Assembly: GCA_027489335.1 (NCBI GenBank)
Contig: JAIXZX010000002.1
Coordinates: forward strand, 124,001 to 188,000
From: Caulobacteraceae bacterium
GTDB lineage: Bacteria > Pseudomonadota > Alphaproteobacteria > Caulobacterales > Caulobacteraceae
Direction of reading: 5' to 3'
Length of the DNA: 64,000 bases
Part shown: piece by piece, positions 19,126 through 27,261 of the stretch
Layout of the letters: each line of letters opens with the position of its first letter
How positions within the stretch are numbered: the first letter of the stretch is position 1
Translations under genes and position numbers: made by a program
Notes under the pieces: generated by a model
Databases searched by the model: none
What the model was told of the DNA's origin: nothing
What the model saw: only the letters and a program-made list of their open reading frames with translations

Positions 19126-19623
19126 TCAATGGGCGGAAGCGCCGCCTCCTCCGACATCGATCATCGGGATGATGTTCTCGCGGATGAATTCGAGCCTGCT
19201 CTTCAGCATCCGCGCGTGCTCTTCTGTCGGGGCGGCGGCGACCGGATAAGCGCCTTCCAGGTCGTCTCCGTCGAGGACGCGATCAGCCCAATCCTCCATG
19301 AAGACGCAATAGGTTTCGAGCGCTTCGGCGGCGTTGGGAGAGTCGTCAGTCGCAAAATGCGCGGGCGGCAGGTCGCCGACGATCACCCATAGCTCGGCAT
19401 CCTCTTCGCCCTCCCACCGTATCGGCTCGTCAAAGCGAACAAGGAACAGGGCGAGGATGCGGCTCACCCCAAAGGCCAGCAGCATCTTGCCGATGGGCTT
19501 CGACCAGGGGCGTGTCAGGACATAGTCACGCGCCTCCGCCTCAAGCTCGGCGAGTTGCGCGTCCTCCTCAGGATCAGGCACGCCAGCGAGCTGAAAGCCT
19601 GAAGTGTCGACGGGAGGGTTCAT
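19126..19623 (-). CDS. Uncharacterised acidic protein, candidate immunity partner of HNH nuclease
   Basis: A 165-residue, strongly acidic protein that I cannot assign to a named family. It has no signal peptide; one moderately hydrophobic segment (IGKMLLAFGVSRILALFLV) lies around residues 43-62. It starts 28 bp after the stop of the HNH-domain gene on the same strand, so the two form an operon. Small acidic proteins encoded just downstream of nuclease toxins are often their immunity proteins, which bind the basic nuclease. That role is inferred from position and charge alone. Base composition is visibly less GC-rich than in the flanking operons. Confidence 0.6.
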   Translation of the reverse strand: MNPPVDTSGFQLAGVPDPEEDAQLAELEAEARDYVLTRPWSKPIGKMLLAFGVSRILALFLVRFDEPIRWEGEEDAELWVIVGDLPPAHFATDDSPNAAEALETYCVFMEDWADRVLDGDDLEGAYPVAAAPTEEHARMLKSRLEFIRENIIPMIDVGGGGASAH

Positions 19624-19651
19624 GAGGCGAGACCTGCGGAAACGAAGGGTC

Positions 19652-20422
19652 TCAGATTACGATCGGATCGCCAGGTTGCCAATCGGGATTGATCACCTTT
19701 TGTTCGAACTCAAGCTGCCGCTGCATGTCCTCCTCGCTGGGCCATCCCACCATGTCGCTCGTAAAGTTGTCCCAGTTGTCCGTGCGGATGCGGTTGGAAA
19801 GCACCCCGGTGATGGTTGGCAATATTGCGAGGGGACTTAGGGCTCGCGCGACACGCCCCCCGAACGCCCTGGCTATGGCGGCGCGCTTCCCCCAGCGGGA
19901 ATAGTCCCCATTCGTCTTGTGCTGCGCCACATGAAGGTCCCGGTGTATGGGCTCAATGTTCTCAAGCGTGTTGGTACCACCATCAGCCAGCGCCTTGATG
20001 TGGCCGACATCATATCGCCTGCCAGTCAAAGGATCTCGCGGCCAAGGGCGGCCCTCACGCTTCTCCCATTGCCTAATGAGGCGCGGGTTCGCAGGATTGC
20101 CGACTGGTAAGAAATAGGCTTGCTGTGGTTCCGCCAGATGGAAGGAAGGTCCGCCATCGTGTTGGGAGTTCAGCCCGTCGCCGATGCGCCGCCACCCGCC
20201 GGTGCCGGTTGCAATGTAGAGGCCGTCGTCCACAGCAGGAGTGATCAGGCCCTGCGTCTGCTGCGTGGCTCCGGACTGCCGCCGTGTTTCGAATTGATAG
20301 TCTAGCCAGTCTTGGGCTTCGACTTCATCACGTTCTTGCTCAATTTCAGACGAAGTCCTTCGATACCAGTGAGTTAAGGCTTCCCCGCCCAGGCGTGCGG
20401 GATCAATGGGGCGGCGCGCCAT
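19652..20422 (-). CDS. HNH endonuclease-domain protein, possible effector toxin
   Basis: A 256-residue protein. The N-terminal 50 residues are charged and helical (MARRPIDPARLGGEALTHWY). The middle is glycine-rich. Residues about 137-168 form an HNH core, DVGHIKALADGGTNTLENIE then PIHRDLHVAQHK, with likely catalytic/metal residues His141, Asn155 and His164. The C-terminal 80 residues are of unknown fold. The start at 20422 has an AAGGAGC ribosome-binding site; the frame upstream to 20494 looks non-coding. No classical signal peptide, phage terminase or restriction partner is nearby. With the acidic gene downstream, it resembles a nuclease toxin/immunity pair, but a stand-alone HNH nuclease remains possible. 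Confidence 0.65.
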   Translation of the reverse strand: MARRPIDPARLGGEALTHWYRRTSSEIEQERDEVEAQDWLDYQFETRRQSGATQQTQGLITPAVDDGLYIATGTGGWRRIGDGLNSQHDGGPSFHLAEPQQAYFLPVGNPANPRLIRQWEKREGRPWPRDPLTGRRYDVGHIKALADGGTNTLENIEPIHRDLHVAQHKTNGDYSRWGKRAAIARAFGGRVARALSPLAILPTITGVLSNRIRTDNWDNFTSDMVGWPSEEDMQRQLEFEQKVINPDWQPGDPIVI

Positions 20423-20619
20423 GCCTGCTCCTTTTTCTAACTTGTCATTGCTGGTACGTGAGCTGCAGCTTGGCCGCAGGCGCCTGTGGCGCAAAAACTC
20501 ACGCTAGCGAAATTCTGCCAAAGAAACTGTCGCCGGCAAGAACAAAACACGAATATTTAGAAGCGCGCAGATTTCCGCTTGGCCAACTGTGCCCGGCCCT
20601 CTTTCGGTTCGGGCCACGC

Positions 20620-21009
20620 TCAAGGCTCGCGGATCGCCGGCGTGTTCAACCCCTCGCTGGCCTTGGCCATCTTCTGATCGAAGGTGACGAAGGCTTCGCA
20701 GTCGGCGGCGGTGGCCAGATGCAGGGCGTCGGCGAAGTCCATCCCGCCGTCCGCCCATTTCAGCGCGGCAGCCACCCGATCGGGCTCCTGGAGGGTGACG
20801 TTCGGCAAGCCAGCGAAAGCCCGCAGGGCCGCAAGCACATCGGCCTTCGCCAGGCCATAGGCGCCGCGCAGCACCCACTCGCTCTCGAGCACCACCGTTG
20901 TCGGCGCAAGGACCTTGTGGCGTTCGATCAGTTCCCGCGCCCTGGCCGACTGATCGGGATGATCGCCGGCCAGGAGACGAACGACGACATTGGTGTCAAT
21001 CGCCAGCAC
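20620..21009 (-). CDS. PIN-domain toxin, VapC type (second module)
   Basis: A 129-residue PIN-domain ribonuclease with the start AIDTNVVVRLLAGD (first catalytic Asp), TTVVLESEWVLRGAYGL (Glu) and GGMDFADALHLATAADCEAF (later acidic residues). The GTG start at 21009 overlaps the antitoxin gene by 14 bp. It is expected to cleave RNA when unbound. It is a different subfamily from the PIN protein at 596-1024, and its antitoxin has an AbrB rather than Phd fold. Confidence 0.87.
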   Translation of the reverse strand: MLAIDTNVVVRLLAGDHPDQSARARELIERHKVLAPTTVVLESEWVLRGAYGLAKADVLAALRAFAGLPNVTLQEPDRVAAALKWADGGMDFADALHLATAADCEAFVTFDQKMAKASEGLNTPAIREP

Positions 21010-21262
21010 GACGGGCGGCCTCCGCGAGCACGGCCTGATCCATCTCCTCGAGCGAGACCGCCCTGCCCGCCCGCTTCAAGACGGCGAAGACGTCATCCAG
21101 CTTGGTGGGCTCAAACAGCGGAGCCCGCCGGAGCAGCAGCCCATCCTCGGTCTCCTCGACCTGCAGGCAGACCCCTGGCGTCCAGTTACGGCGGTCGCGC
21201 AGAGCCTTGGGCAAAATGACCTGCCCCTTGGTGGACAGCACGGTGGTCAGCGGCTTCGCCAT
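20996..21262 (-). CDS. AbrB/MazE-fold antitoxin (VapB type)
   Basis: An 88-residue protein with the swapped-hairpin AbrB motif LTTVLSTKGQVILPKALRDR followed by WTPGVCLQVEETEDGLLLRR, then a C-terminal tail that should cover the toxin. It is the first gene of a two-gene operon with the overlapping PIN toxin. ATG 21262 was taken as the start; a TTG immediately before it is in frame. No strong ribosome-binding site is visible. Such antitoxins dimerise and repress their own promoter. Confidence 0.86.
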   Translation of the reverse strand: MAKPLTTVLSTKGQVILPKALRDRRNWTPGVCLQVEETEDGLLLRRAPLFEPTKLDDVFAVLKRAGRAVSLEEMDQAVLAEAARRAGD

Positions 21263-21369
21263 CAAATGACCCTAAGTAAGACACGAGTAAGATAGGCCGG
21301 CTGCGACGAGGGGGCAAGCTGTTCAGCGCGCCATTGACTCCCGGCGCATTCAGGCCAACACTTAAGTCA

Positions 21370-21717
21370 ATGCTACAGCATCAGGACGCTCCCCTCGACC
21401 TCGCCTTCCACGCCCTCGCCGACCCCGGCCGCCGGGCCATGGTCGAACGCCTCAGCCTGGGTCCGGCCTCGGTGAGCGAACTGGCCAGTCCCCTGCCCAT
21501 GACGCTGTCGGCGGTGGTCCAGCATCTGAAGATCCTGGAGGCGGCGGGCCTGGTGAAGACAAGGAAGGTCGGCCGGGTCCGCACCTGCGCCCTGGAGGTC
21601 GAGGCCATGGCCAGGGTCGAGCACTGGATCGCCGAGCGCCGGCGCTTCTGGACGCAGCAGTACGACCAGCTGGAGGCCTATCTGGCCGACACCGCCCCCA
21701 AGACGAGGGACCCATGA
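21370..21717 (+). CDS. ArsR-family winged-helix regulator
   Basis: A 115-residue regulator. The winged helix is complete: AFHALADPGRRAMVERLSLG, SVSELASPLPMTLSAVVQHL, then KILEAAGLVKTRKVGRVRTC. No cysteine-rich metal site is seen, which fits the subgroup paired with SRPBCC proteins rather than a metal sensor. ATG 21370 was chosen over an in-frame ATG at 21334 because family members start just before this point. The stop overlaps the next gene's start as ATGA (21714-21717), the common ArsR-SRPBCC arrangement. Confidence 0.9.
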   Translation: MLQHQDAPLDLAFHALADPGRRAMVERLSLGPASVSELASPLPMTLSAVVQHLKILEAAGLVKTRKVGRVRTCALEVEAMARVEHWIAERRRFWTQQYDQLEAYLADTAPKTRDP

Positions 21718-22187
21718 CGATCACCCATCACACCTTCACGCTGGAGCGGCGGCTCAACGCCACGCCGGCCCGAGTCTTCGCCGCCTATGCGACCCTTGAG
21801 GCCAAGAGCGCCTGGTTCGGGGCGATCGCCGACATCGAGACCCTGGACCGCGACTTCGACTTCCGTGTGGGCGGCAAGGAGCGCTTCCACGCCCGCTGGC
21901 CCGACGGCCGGGTCAGCGACTTCCAGGCCGTCTACCACGACATCGTCGAGGCTCAGCGGATCATCCTGGTCTACGACATGTTCCTGAACGGCGAGAAGCT
22001 GTCGGTCTCCCTCCAGATCCTCGAACTCCGCCCGGACGGAGACGGGACCTTGCTGATCCACACCGAACAGGGCGCCTATCTGGTCGGCGGCCTGGAGGCG
22101 GCGCAGGGCCGCGAACATGGCACGGCCTGGGGCCTCGACAATCTCACTGCCCTGATCGAAGGGCGCGCGCCGGAGCCCCTGGCGTGA
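21714..22187 (+). CDS. SRPBCC (AHSA1-like) domain protein
   Basis: A 157-residue helix-grip protein with the typical opening FTLERRLNATPARVFAAYAT, an FRVGGKERFHARWPDG hairpin and the long C-terminal helix starting GTAWGLDNLTALIEG. These proteins bind hydrophobic ligands in a central cavity. When encoded after an ArsR gene they are thought to act with it, but the ligand is unknown. It is translationally coupled to the regulator. Confidence 0.88.
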   Translation: MTITHHTFTLERRLNATPARVFAAYATLEAKSAWFGAIADIETLDRDFDFRVGGKERFHARWPDGRVSDFQAVYHDIVEAQRIILVYDMFLNGEKLSVSLQILELRPDGDGTLLIHTEQGAYLVGGLEAAQGREHGTAWGLDNLTALIEGRAPEPLA

Positions 22188-22348
22188 AACCGGAATTCTT
22201 TGGCGCCCCTCGGCGCGCCGGACAGGGACTAGGGACGACTGGCGCGAAGCGGTCGGTCCGCGCGTCTCAGAAGGGTGGGTAGCGGACGTCCGTGACATTG
22301 AATTAGTCCAGCCTTCGCCTAGTCTGCAACTTAGACTGGAGATCAACC

Positions 22349-22894
22349 TTGTGGCAGCAAATTTGCCTGAGTGAGTTTGTGGTCGCTACAGCAGGACAAC
22401 CGCGCTTTCTCGCCAAGATCATGCCGACCCAGACGGCTCGCGGTGAACTTCAGACGGACAGCTCAAGGCTGATCGGGCTGTTCTGCCTGGCGGATGACAC
22501 AGACGCCTTCATCCTGCAAAACCGGTTCGTCAGCGGTGACGTGTGGTCCCCGGAACTTGGCGACTATACCGACCCCGTGTGGGAGACCGTTGTCCTTCGT
22601 TCCACCGTGGACGCGTTCACAGCAATCCCAACCGGCCCAGGCACCACCCATCGCATTGAATGGGCAGGCGGCTTGATTCAGTGGGCAGCCGTCGCGGTTG
22701 ATCCGCTCACTTATCTCGGTCAGCCGGTGATCTTGGGCGTCGGGAGCGCGCTCGCCTACACCACGTCCAATCACGGCACTCCGATCGAGCTCCTGTCCGA
22801 ACTTGAGTTGCCTAGCTCAACGGCGGAGTGGCGCCTGGAGCGATCGCCGAGCCCCGCAGCATTCATCCTAGCACGTCACGCGGCGATCTCTTGA
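22349..22894 (+). CDS. Hypothetical protein, no recognised family
   Basis: The frame encodes up to 181 residues from a TTG at 22349; an ATG at 22421 (MPTQTARGELQ) would give 157. I do not recognise a family. It is not basic and has no signal peptide or obvious membrane helix; the C-terminal half is rich in hydrophobic strands (GGLIQWAAVAVDPLTYLGQP). Composition is noticeably less GC-rich than the neighbours, suggesting an acquired gene. No partner gene or ribosome-binding site stands out. The absence of an equally good alternative frame supports it being real, but this is a weak call. Confidence 0.45.
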   Translation: MWQQICLSEFVVATAGQPRFLAKIMPTQTARGELQTDSSRLIGLFCLADDTDAFILQNRFVSGDVWSPELGDYTDPVWETVVLRSTVDAFTAIPTGPGTTHRIEWAGGLIQWAAVAVDPLTYLGQPVILGVGSALAYTTSNHGTPIELLSELELPSSTAEWRLERSPSPAAFILARHAAIS

Positions 22895-22993
22895 GCGTCC
22901 GCAACGGGTCGTGAGCCGACTTGGCTCCCTCGCCCGAAGCACAAGCAGCACCGCACTCCAATCGCCACAAGGCCTCAACCTGGTCGCGCCTCT

Positions 22994-23461
22994 TTACCGC
23001 CGGACCTCCCACGCCTCCGTGTCGTGGTCGGGGTGCTGGTAGGACACGATGCCCGCGAGGTAGACCGCCGCCTTAGGCTCCTCCACGGGGTGGACGGGCA
23101 GGCTCGCAAGGTCGTCGAACTCAGCGACCTGCGCGGGCGAAGCGAGTTGCTCGGTGAACCGCGCCTCGGCGGGTCGATCAAGGGCGCCGACGGCCAGGCT
23201 GACATGGCGATCTCCATACTCGAAGGTCAGCGGGGTGCCGCAATCGCTGCAGAACCCGCGGCGGACCTGGTTTGAGCTCTGGAAGCGCTTGGGCTCGCCA
23301 CGGGTCCAGACCAGGGCCTCGAACGGGGCGCCGACGAACGGGCCAAACAGGCCACCCATCGCCTTCTGACACATGCGGCAATGGCAGATGGAGGCCTCGC
23401 CCAGCTCACCGTCCACCCGGAACCGCACGGCCCCGCACTGGCATCCGCCGGTCATGGTCAT
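22994..23461 (-). CDS. GFA-family zinc-binding protein (CENP-V fold)
   Basis: A 155-residue protein with the cysteine pattern of the glutathione-dependent formaldehyde-activating (GFA)/CENP-V domain: GGCQCGAV near the start, CHCRMCQKA about 20 residues later, and GFCSDCGTPL around residue 70. These bind one or two structural/catalytic zinc ions. The biochemical role of most family members is unclear, so the formaldehyde name should not be over-read. ATG 23461 follows a strong GGAGG with seven-base spacing, which favours it over upstream in-frame starts. It is divergent from the TonB receptor gene. Confidence 0.88.
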   Translation of the reverse strand: MTMTGGCQCGAVRFRVDGELGEASICHCRMCQKAMGGLFGPFVGAPFEALVWTRGEPKRFQSSNQVRRGFCSDCGTPLTFEYGDRHVSLAVGALDRPAEARFTEQLASPAQVAEFDDLASLPVHPVEEPKAAVYLAGIVSYQHPDHDTEAWEVRR

Positions 23462-23635
23462 CGCCCCGCCTCCGTCATGAGGGTTCATGACGCGATCGTG
23501 GCATGCCCGCATCAGGCGTCAACGGCCCGCGCCGCCTCGCTTGCGCCGTGATCGCGACGGATATGGCGGGGTTGTGCGTGACAGCTTCATGGGCGGTCTC
23601 CCCGCCGCCCGGGTCAGCATCAGGATTGAAGTGCT

Positions 23636-26125
23636 TTGCGTCTGTCTCCCCGTCGTCGTCCCCCCGCCCGCCTGCGCGTCAGTCTGCTCGCTGGCGCAGC
23701 CCTCGCCAGCCTGTCCGCCGCCGCCTTCGCCCAGGAGGCGGACGACTATGGCGACGTAGAGGTCGAGGAGCTGGTGGTCAGCGGGTCGCGGCCGGTGGGC
23801 TCTGTCATCGGCGACATCACCCCGGAGCTCACCCTCTCCCCCCAGGAGATCCGCGCCTATGGGGCGGCCAGCGTCACCGAGCTGCTGGAGGCGCTGTCCC
23901 CCCAGATCGGCAGCGGCCAGGGCGGCGGGCGTCCGGTCATCCTGATCAATGGCGGCCGTATCTCGGGCTTTTCCGAGATCCGCGACCTGCCCACCGAAGC
24001 CATCGCCCGGGTGGAGATTCTGCCCGAGGAGCTGTCCCTGAAGTACGGCTATCCCGCCGAACAGAAGGTGGTGAACATGGTGCTGCGGCCCCGGTTCCGC
24101 GCCACCCTGGCCGAGGGCTCGGTACAGACGCCAACCCAGGCCGGCGGCGGCGAGACCCTGGGCGCGCACGGCGCCCGGCTCGACATCCTGCAGGGCCGGC
24201 GCCTGACGGTCGACGGCAAGGCCAACTGGACTGGCGGCATCGAGGAGAGCGATCGGAACATCACCGGCGGCGAAGGCGCCTTCCGCTCCCTGCAGGCCAG
24301 GTCCAACGATGTCAGCCTCAACGCCGTCTATGCCCGGCCGTTGTACAACGGCGTCTCCATGTCGGTGAACGGCCTGTTTGAGGCCAGCGACAGCGAGTCC
24401 CGCCAGGGCCTGTCGCCCTTCGGCCCTGAAGCCCTGCTACGCAACACTGAGCGCCAGACCGCCCGCCTGGCGGCCTCGGCCACCGGCGCCCTGGCCGGCT
24501 GGCAGTGGTCGACCACCGGCGAGATCGAGCGCGGTGAGGTGGAGACCGACACCGACCGGGCGTCGGGTGGCCAGGCCTTCCTCGACACCGCCCGCACGGT
24601 GAACACGTCGGCCCAGGCCGACCTGGTGCTGAACCGGTCCTTCTTCGAACTGCCGGCCGGCCAGATCAGCACCGCCCTGACGGCCCGGGCCTCGGCCACG
24701 GAGCTTGAGAGCGAGGCTGTCCGCCTGGGCGCCTTTCAGGCCAGCGACCTGTCGCGGACCGTGGGCGAGCTGCGCGGCAATTTCGACATTCCCCTGACCC
24801 GGGACGGCGAAGGCCTGGGTGAGCACATCGGCCGGCTGTCGGCCAATCTGAACCTGGGGGTCGAGCAGGTCTCCGACTTCGGCGCCCTGGAGACCTGGGG
24901 CTACGGCTTGAACTGGCGGCCGACCCCGGAGCTGCGCCTGCTGGGCTCCTTCAGCCGCAGCGGCGAGGCGCCGACCATGAACCAGCTGGGCGATCCCGTG
25001 ACGGTCACCACCGGGGTTCGCGTCTTCGACCTGACCCGCGGCGAGACCGCCGAGGTCGCCCGCACCACCGGGGGCCTGGCCACCCTGGACGCCGGCCAGA
25101 AGGACGTCTTCAAGCTCGGCGCCACCTGGCAGCCCCTGGACGACGTCAATCTGCGCTTTCAGGCCAACTACGTCTCCAGCCGCACCCACGACGCCATCGT
25201 CGCCTTCCCCTCGGCCTCGACCCAGGTGGAGGCGGCCTTCCCTGACCGCTTCACCCGCGACGCCACGGGCGCCCTGACCGCCCTCGATGCGCGACCGGTG
25301 AACTTCGCCCTGCAGGCCCGGGACGAGGTGCGCTGGGGCCTGACCTATTCACGTCAGGTGGGCACGCCGCCGACCGACGAGGAGCGGGCGGAGATGCGCC
25401 GTCGCTTCGAGGCCGCGCGTCCGGCTGCGGCCCCCGCAACCCCATCCCGCCCCCCCGCTGAAGGCGGCGCACAACGGACGGTGGAAGGTCGGCCAGCCGG
25501 CGAAGGCCCGCCCGCTGGATCGCCTGCTGGCGAAGGACCGCCCCCTTCAGGTCCCCCCGGCGGCGGCCCCCCGCCCATGCTCGGGCGAGGTCCAGGAGGC
25601 CCTGGCGGTGGCGGCTTTGGCGGCTTCGGCGGCGGCGGGCCGCGCAGCGGCGTCTTCCAGGTCGGGCTCTATCATACGCTCGCCCTGCGCGATGAGGTGC
25701 AGATCGCCCCGGGCCTGCCCAAGCTCGACCTGCTGGACGGCGCGGCCCTCGGCTCCGGCGGCGGCTCCCCCCGCCACCAGATCCAGCTACAGACCAACTA
25801 TTCCAAGGCGGGTCTGGGCGTCGCCATGGACGCCAACTGGCAGAGCGCGACGCGGATCGATGGCGGCGTGACCGGGGATGACCTGAAGTTCTCCGACTTC
25901 GCCACGGTCAGTCTGCGGCTGTTCGCCGATCCCGGCCGCCAACGCTGGGCGCGGGACTATCCCTGGCTTCGCGGCGCCCGGGCGACCCTGTCGATCGACA
26001 ACATCTTCGACAGCCGCCAGGAGGTGCGCACCGGCGACGGCGCCATCCCCATCACCTATCAGCCCGACCTGCTCGACCCGGTCGGCCGCACGGTGCGGCT
26101 GACGGTGCGCAAGCTGATCTTCTGA
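23636..26125 (+). CDS. TonB-dependent outer-membrane receptor with Pro/Gly-rich insert
   Basis: An 829-residue receptor. A signal peptide (LLAGAALASLSAAAFA-QE) leads into a TonB-box-like VEVEELVVSGSRP and a plug domain (ILINGGRISGFSEIRDLPTE, then VEILPEELSLKYGYP). The rest is a beta-barrel whose last strand ends RTVRLTVRKLIF. Around residues 598-672, inside the barrel, lies a run of proline and glycine, an unusual insertion probably forming a surface loop. TonB receptors import large scarce nutrients using energy from TonB-ExbBD; the ligand is unknown. The start is a TTG at 23636 and is uncertain. A hairpin at 26135 follows. Confidence 0.85.
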   Translation: MRLSPRRRPPARLRVSLLAGAALASLSAAAFAQEADDYGDVEVEELVVSGSRPVGSVIGDITPELTLSPQEIRAYGAASVTELLEALSPQIGSGQGGGRPVILINGGRISGFSEIRDLPTEAIARVEILPEELSLKYGYPAEQKVVNMVLRPRFRATLAEGSVQTPTQAGGGETLGAHGARLDILQGRRLTVDGKANWTGGIEESDRNITGGEGAFRSLQARSNDVSLNAVYARPLYNGVSMSVNGLFEASDSESRQGLSPFGPEALLRNTERQTARLAASATGALAGWQWSTTGEIERGEVETDTDRASGGQAFLDTARTVNTSAQADLVLNRSFFELPAGQISTALTARASATELESEAVRLGAFQASDLSRTVGELRGNFDIPLTRDGEGLGEHIGRLSANLNLGVEQVSDFGALETWGYGLNWRPTPELRLLGSFSRSGEAPTMNQLGDPVTVTTGVRVFDLTRGETAEVARTTGGLATLDAGQKDVFKLGATWQPLDDVNLRFQANYVSSRTHDAIVAFPSASTQVEAAFPDRFTRDATGALTALDARPVNFALQARDEVRWGLTYSRQVGTPPTDEERAEMRRRFEAARPAAAPATPSRPPAEGGAQRTVEGRPAGEGPPAGSPAGEGPPPSGPPGGGPPPMLGRGPGGPGGGGFGGFGGGGPRSGVFQVGLYHTLALRDEVQIAPGLPKLDLLDGAALGSGGGSPRHQIQLQTNYSKAGLGVAMDANWQSATRIDGGVTGDDLKFSDFATVSLRLFADPGRQRWARDYPWLRGARATLSIDNIFDSRQEVRTGDGAIPITYQPDLLDPVGRTVRLTVRKLIF

Positions 26126-26134
26126 AGCTGAAGG

Positions 26135-26157
26135 CGGCCGGCGCCTTGCCGGCCGCT
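26135..26157. terminator. Hairpin between convergent genes
   Basis: GCGGCCGGC (26135-26143) pairs perfectly with GCCGGCCGC (26149-26157) around loop GCCTT. It lies between the stop of the TonB receptor (26125) and that of the convergent oxidoreductase (26166), so it could serve both. No T-run follows on either strand. Confidence 0.55.
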
Positions 26158-26165
26158 CTCACGCC

Positions 26166-27182
26166 CTAGAACTCCAGGACGATCTTGCCGAAGTGCTCGC
26201 CCCCGGCCATGGCCGCGAAGGCCGCCTTGGCCTCGGTCCAGGGGAAGACCTTGTCCACGACGGGCTGGATCTGATGCAGTTCGATGGCCTTGCACATGGC
26301 CTCGAACATGTCCCGGGAGCCCACAAAGACCCCCTGCATCTTCGCCGCATTGCTGATCAGGACCGCCGGATTGATGCCGGCGCCGCCCTGGGCGACCACG
26401 CCGATGATGGCGATATGGCCGCCGATGCGCACAGCTTTCAGGCTCTGGTCGATGGTGCCTTGGCCGCCCACCTCCATGATGAAGTCCGCGCCCACCCCGC
26501 CGGTCGCCTCGCGCACGGGCTTGGCCCATTCGGGGGTCTGGCGATAATTGACCAGGTGATCCGCCCCCAGGGCCTTGGCCCGGGCGAGCTTCTCGTCTGA
26601 GGACGAGGTGATCAGGGCCCGCAGGCCCGCGGCCTTGGCGAACTGCAGGCCGAAGATCGACACCCCGCCGGTGCCCTGCAGCACGACGGTGTCGCCGGGC
26701 GACAGGTCGGCGTCCTCGAAAAGGGCCCGCCAGGCGGTGAGCGCCGCGCACGGCAGCGTCGCCACCTGCTGGTCGGTGAGGAAGTCCGGAACCTTGGACA
26801 CGCCCTCCTGGCTGAACACCGCCAGCTCGCGCCCCGCCCCGGGGATCGGCGAGCCGAGCGCCGTCATCGCCTTCTCCAGGGTCGGCGGCCCCGAAATCCA
26901 GCCCTGGAAGAATAGGGTGGCCACCCGGTCGCCCACCTTGACCCGGGTCACGCCCTCGCCGACCGCCTCGATCACCCCGCAGCCGTCTGAGAACGGGGTC
27001 ACGGAGCCCCCGGTGGCCGAGCCGCGCCCATACATGCCGTTGATCATCATCAGGTCGCGGTAGTTCAGCGACACGGCCTTCATCCGCACCAGCACCTCCC
27101 CGGGGCCGGGCTTGGGCTCGGGGGCGTCGATGATCGTCAGGTGATCCAGGCCCCAGGGTGCGGCGGCTTGCAGTGCGCGCAT
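26166..27182 (-). CDS. Zinc-independent MDR-family NAD(P)-dependent oxidoreductase
   Basis: A 338-residue medium-chain dehydrogenase/reductase. It shows a GroES-like N-terminal domain (LNYRDLMMINGMYG, GDRVATLFFQGW) and a Rossmann domain (GDTVVLQGTGGVSIFGLQFA). The typical catalytic zinc cysteines are missing, so it belongs with quinone oxidoreductase-like enzymes rather than true alcohol dehydrogenases. The substrate is unknown. ATG 27182 (MRALQAAAP) was chosen because GGAG lies nine bases upstream; ATG 27191 would abut that site. Confidence 0.86.
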   Translation of the reverse strand: MRALQAAAPWGLDHLTIIDAPEPKPGPGEVLVRMKAVSLNYRDLMMINGMYGRGSATGGSVTPFSDGCGVIEAVGEGVTRVKVGDRVATLFFQGWISGPPTLEKAMTALGSPIPGAGRELAVFSQEGVSKVPDFLTDQQVATLPCAALTAWRALFEDADLSPGDTVVLQGTGGVSIFGLQFAKAAGLRALITSSSDEKLARAKALGADHLVNYRQTPEWAKPVREATGGVGADFIMEVGGQGTIDQSLKAVRIGGHIAIIGVVAQGGAGINPAVLISNAAKMQGVFVGSRDMFEAMCKAIELHQIQPVVDKVFPWTEAKAAFAAMAGGEHFGKIVLEF

Positions 27183-27261
27183 GATCTTCATCTCCACTGT
27201 TTTCGCCAGTTTCGTCGGGCGCCCCTGGGGCATTCAAGGCCGCGTGGGCTATATTGGCTCC

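Noticed and set aside
20473..20490. Near-palindrome GCCGCAGGCGCCTGTGGC between the second toxin gene and the HNH gene
   Set aside because: Only an 8 bp arm with a mismatch in GC-rich DNA; not distinct enough to call an operator or terminator.
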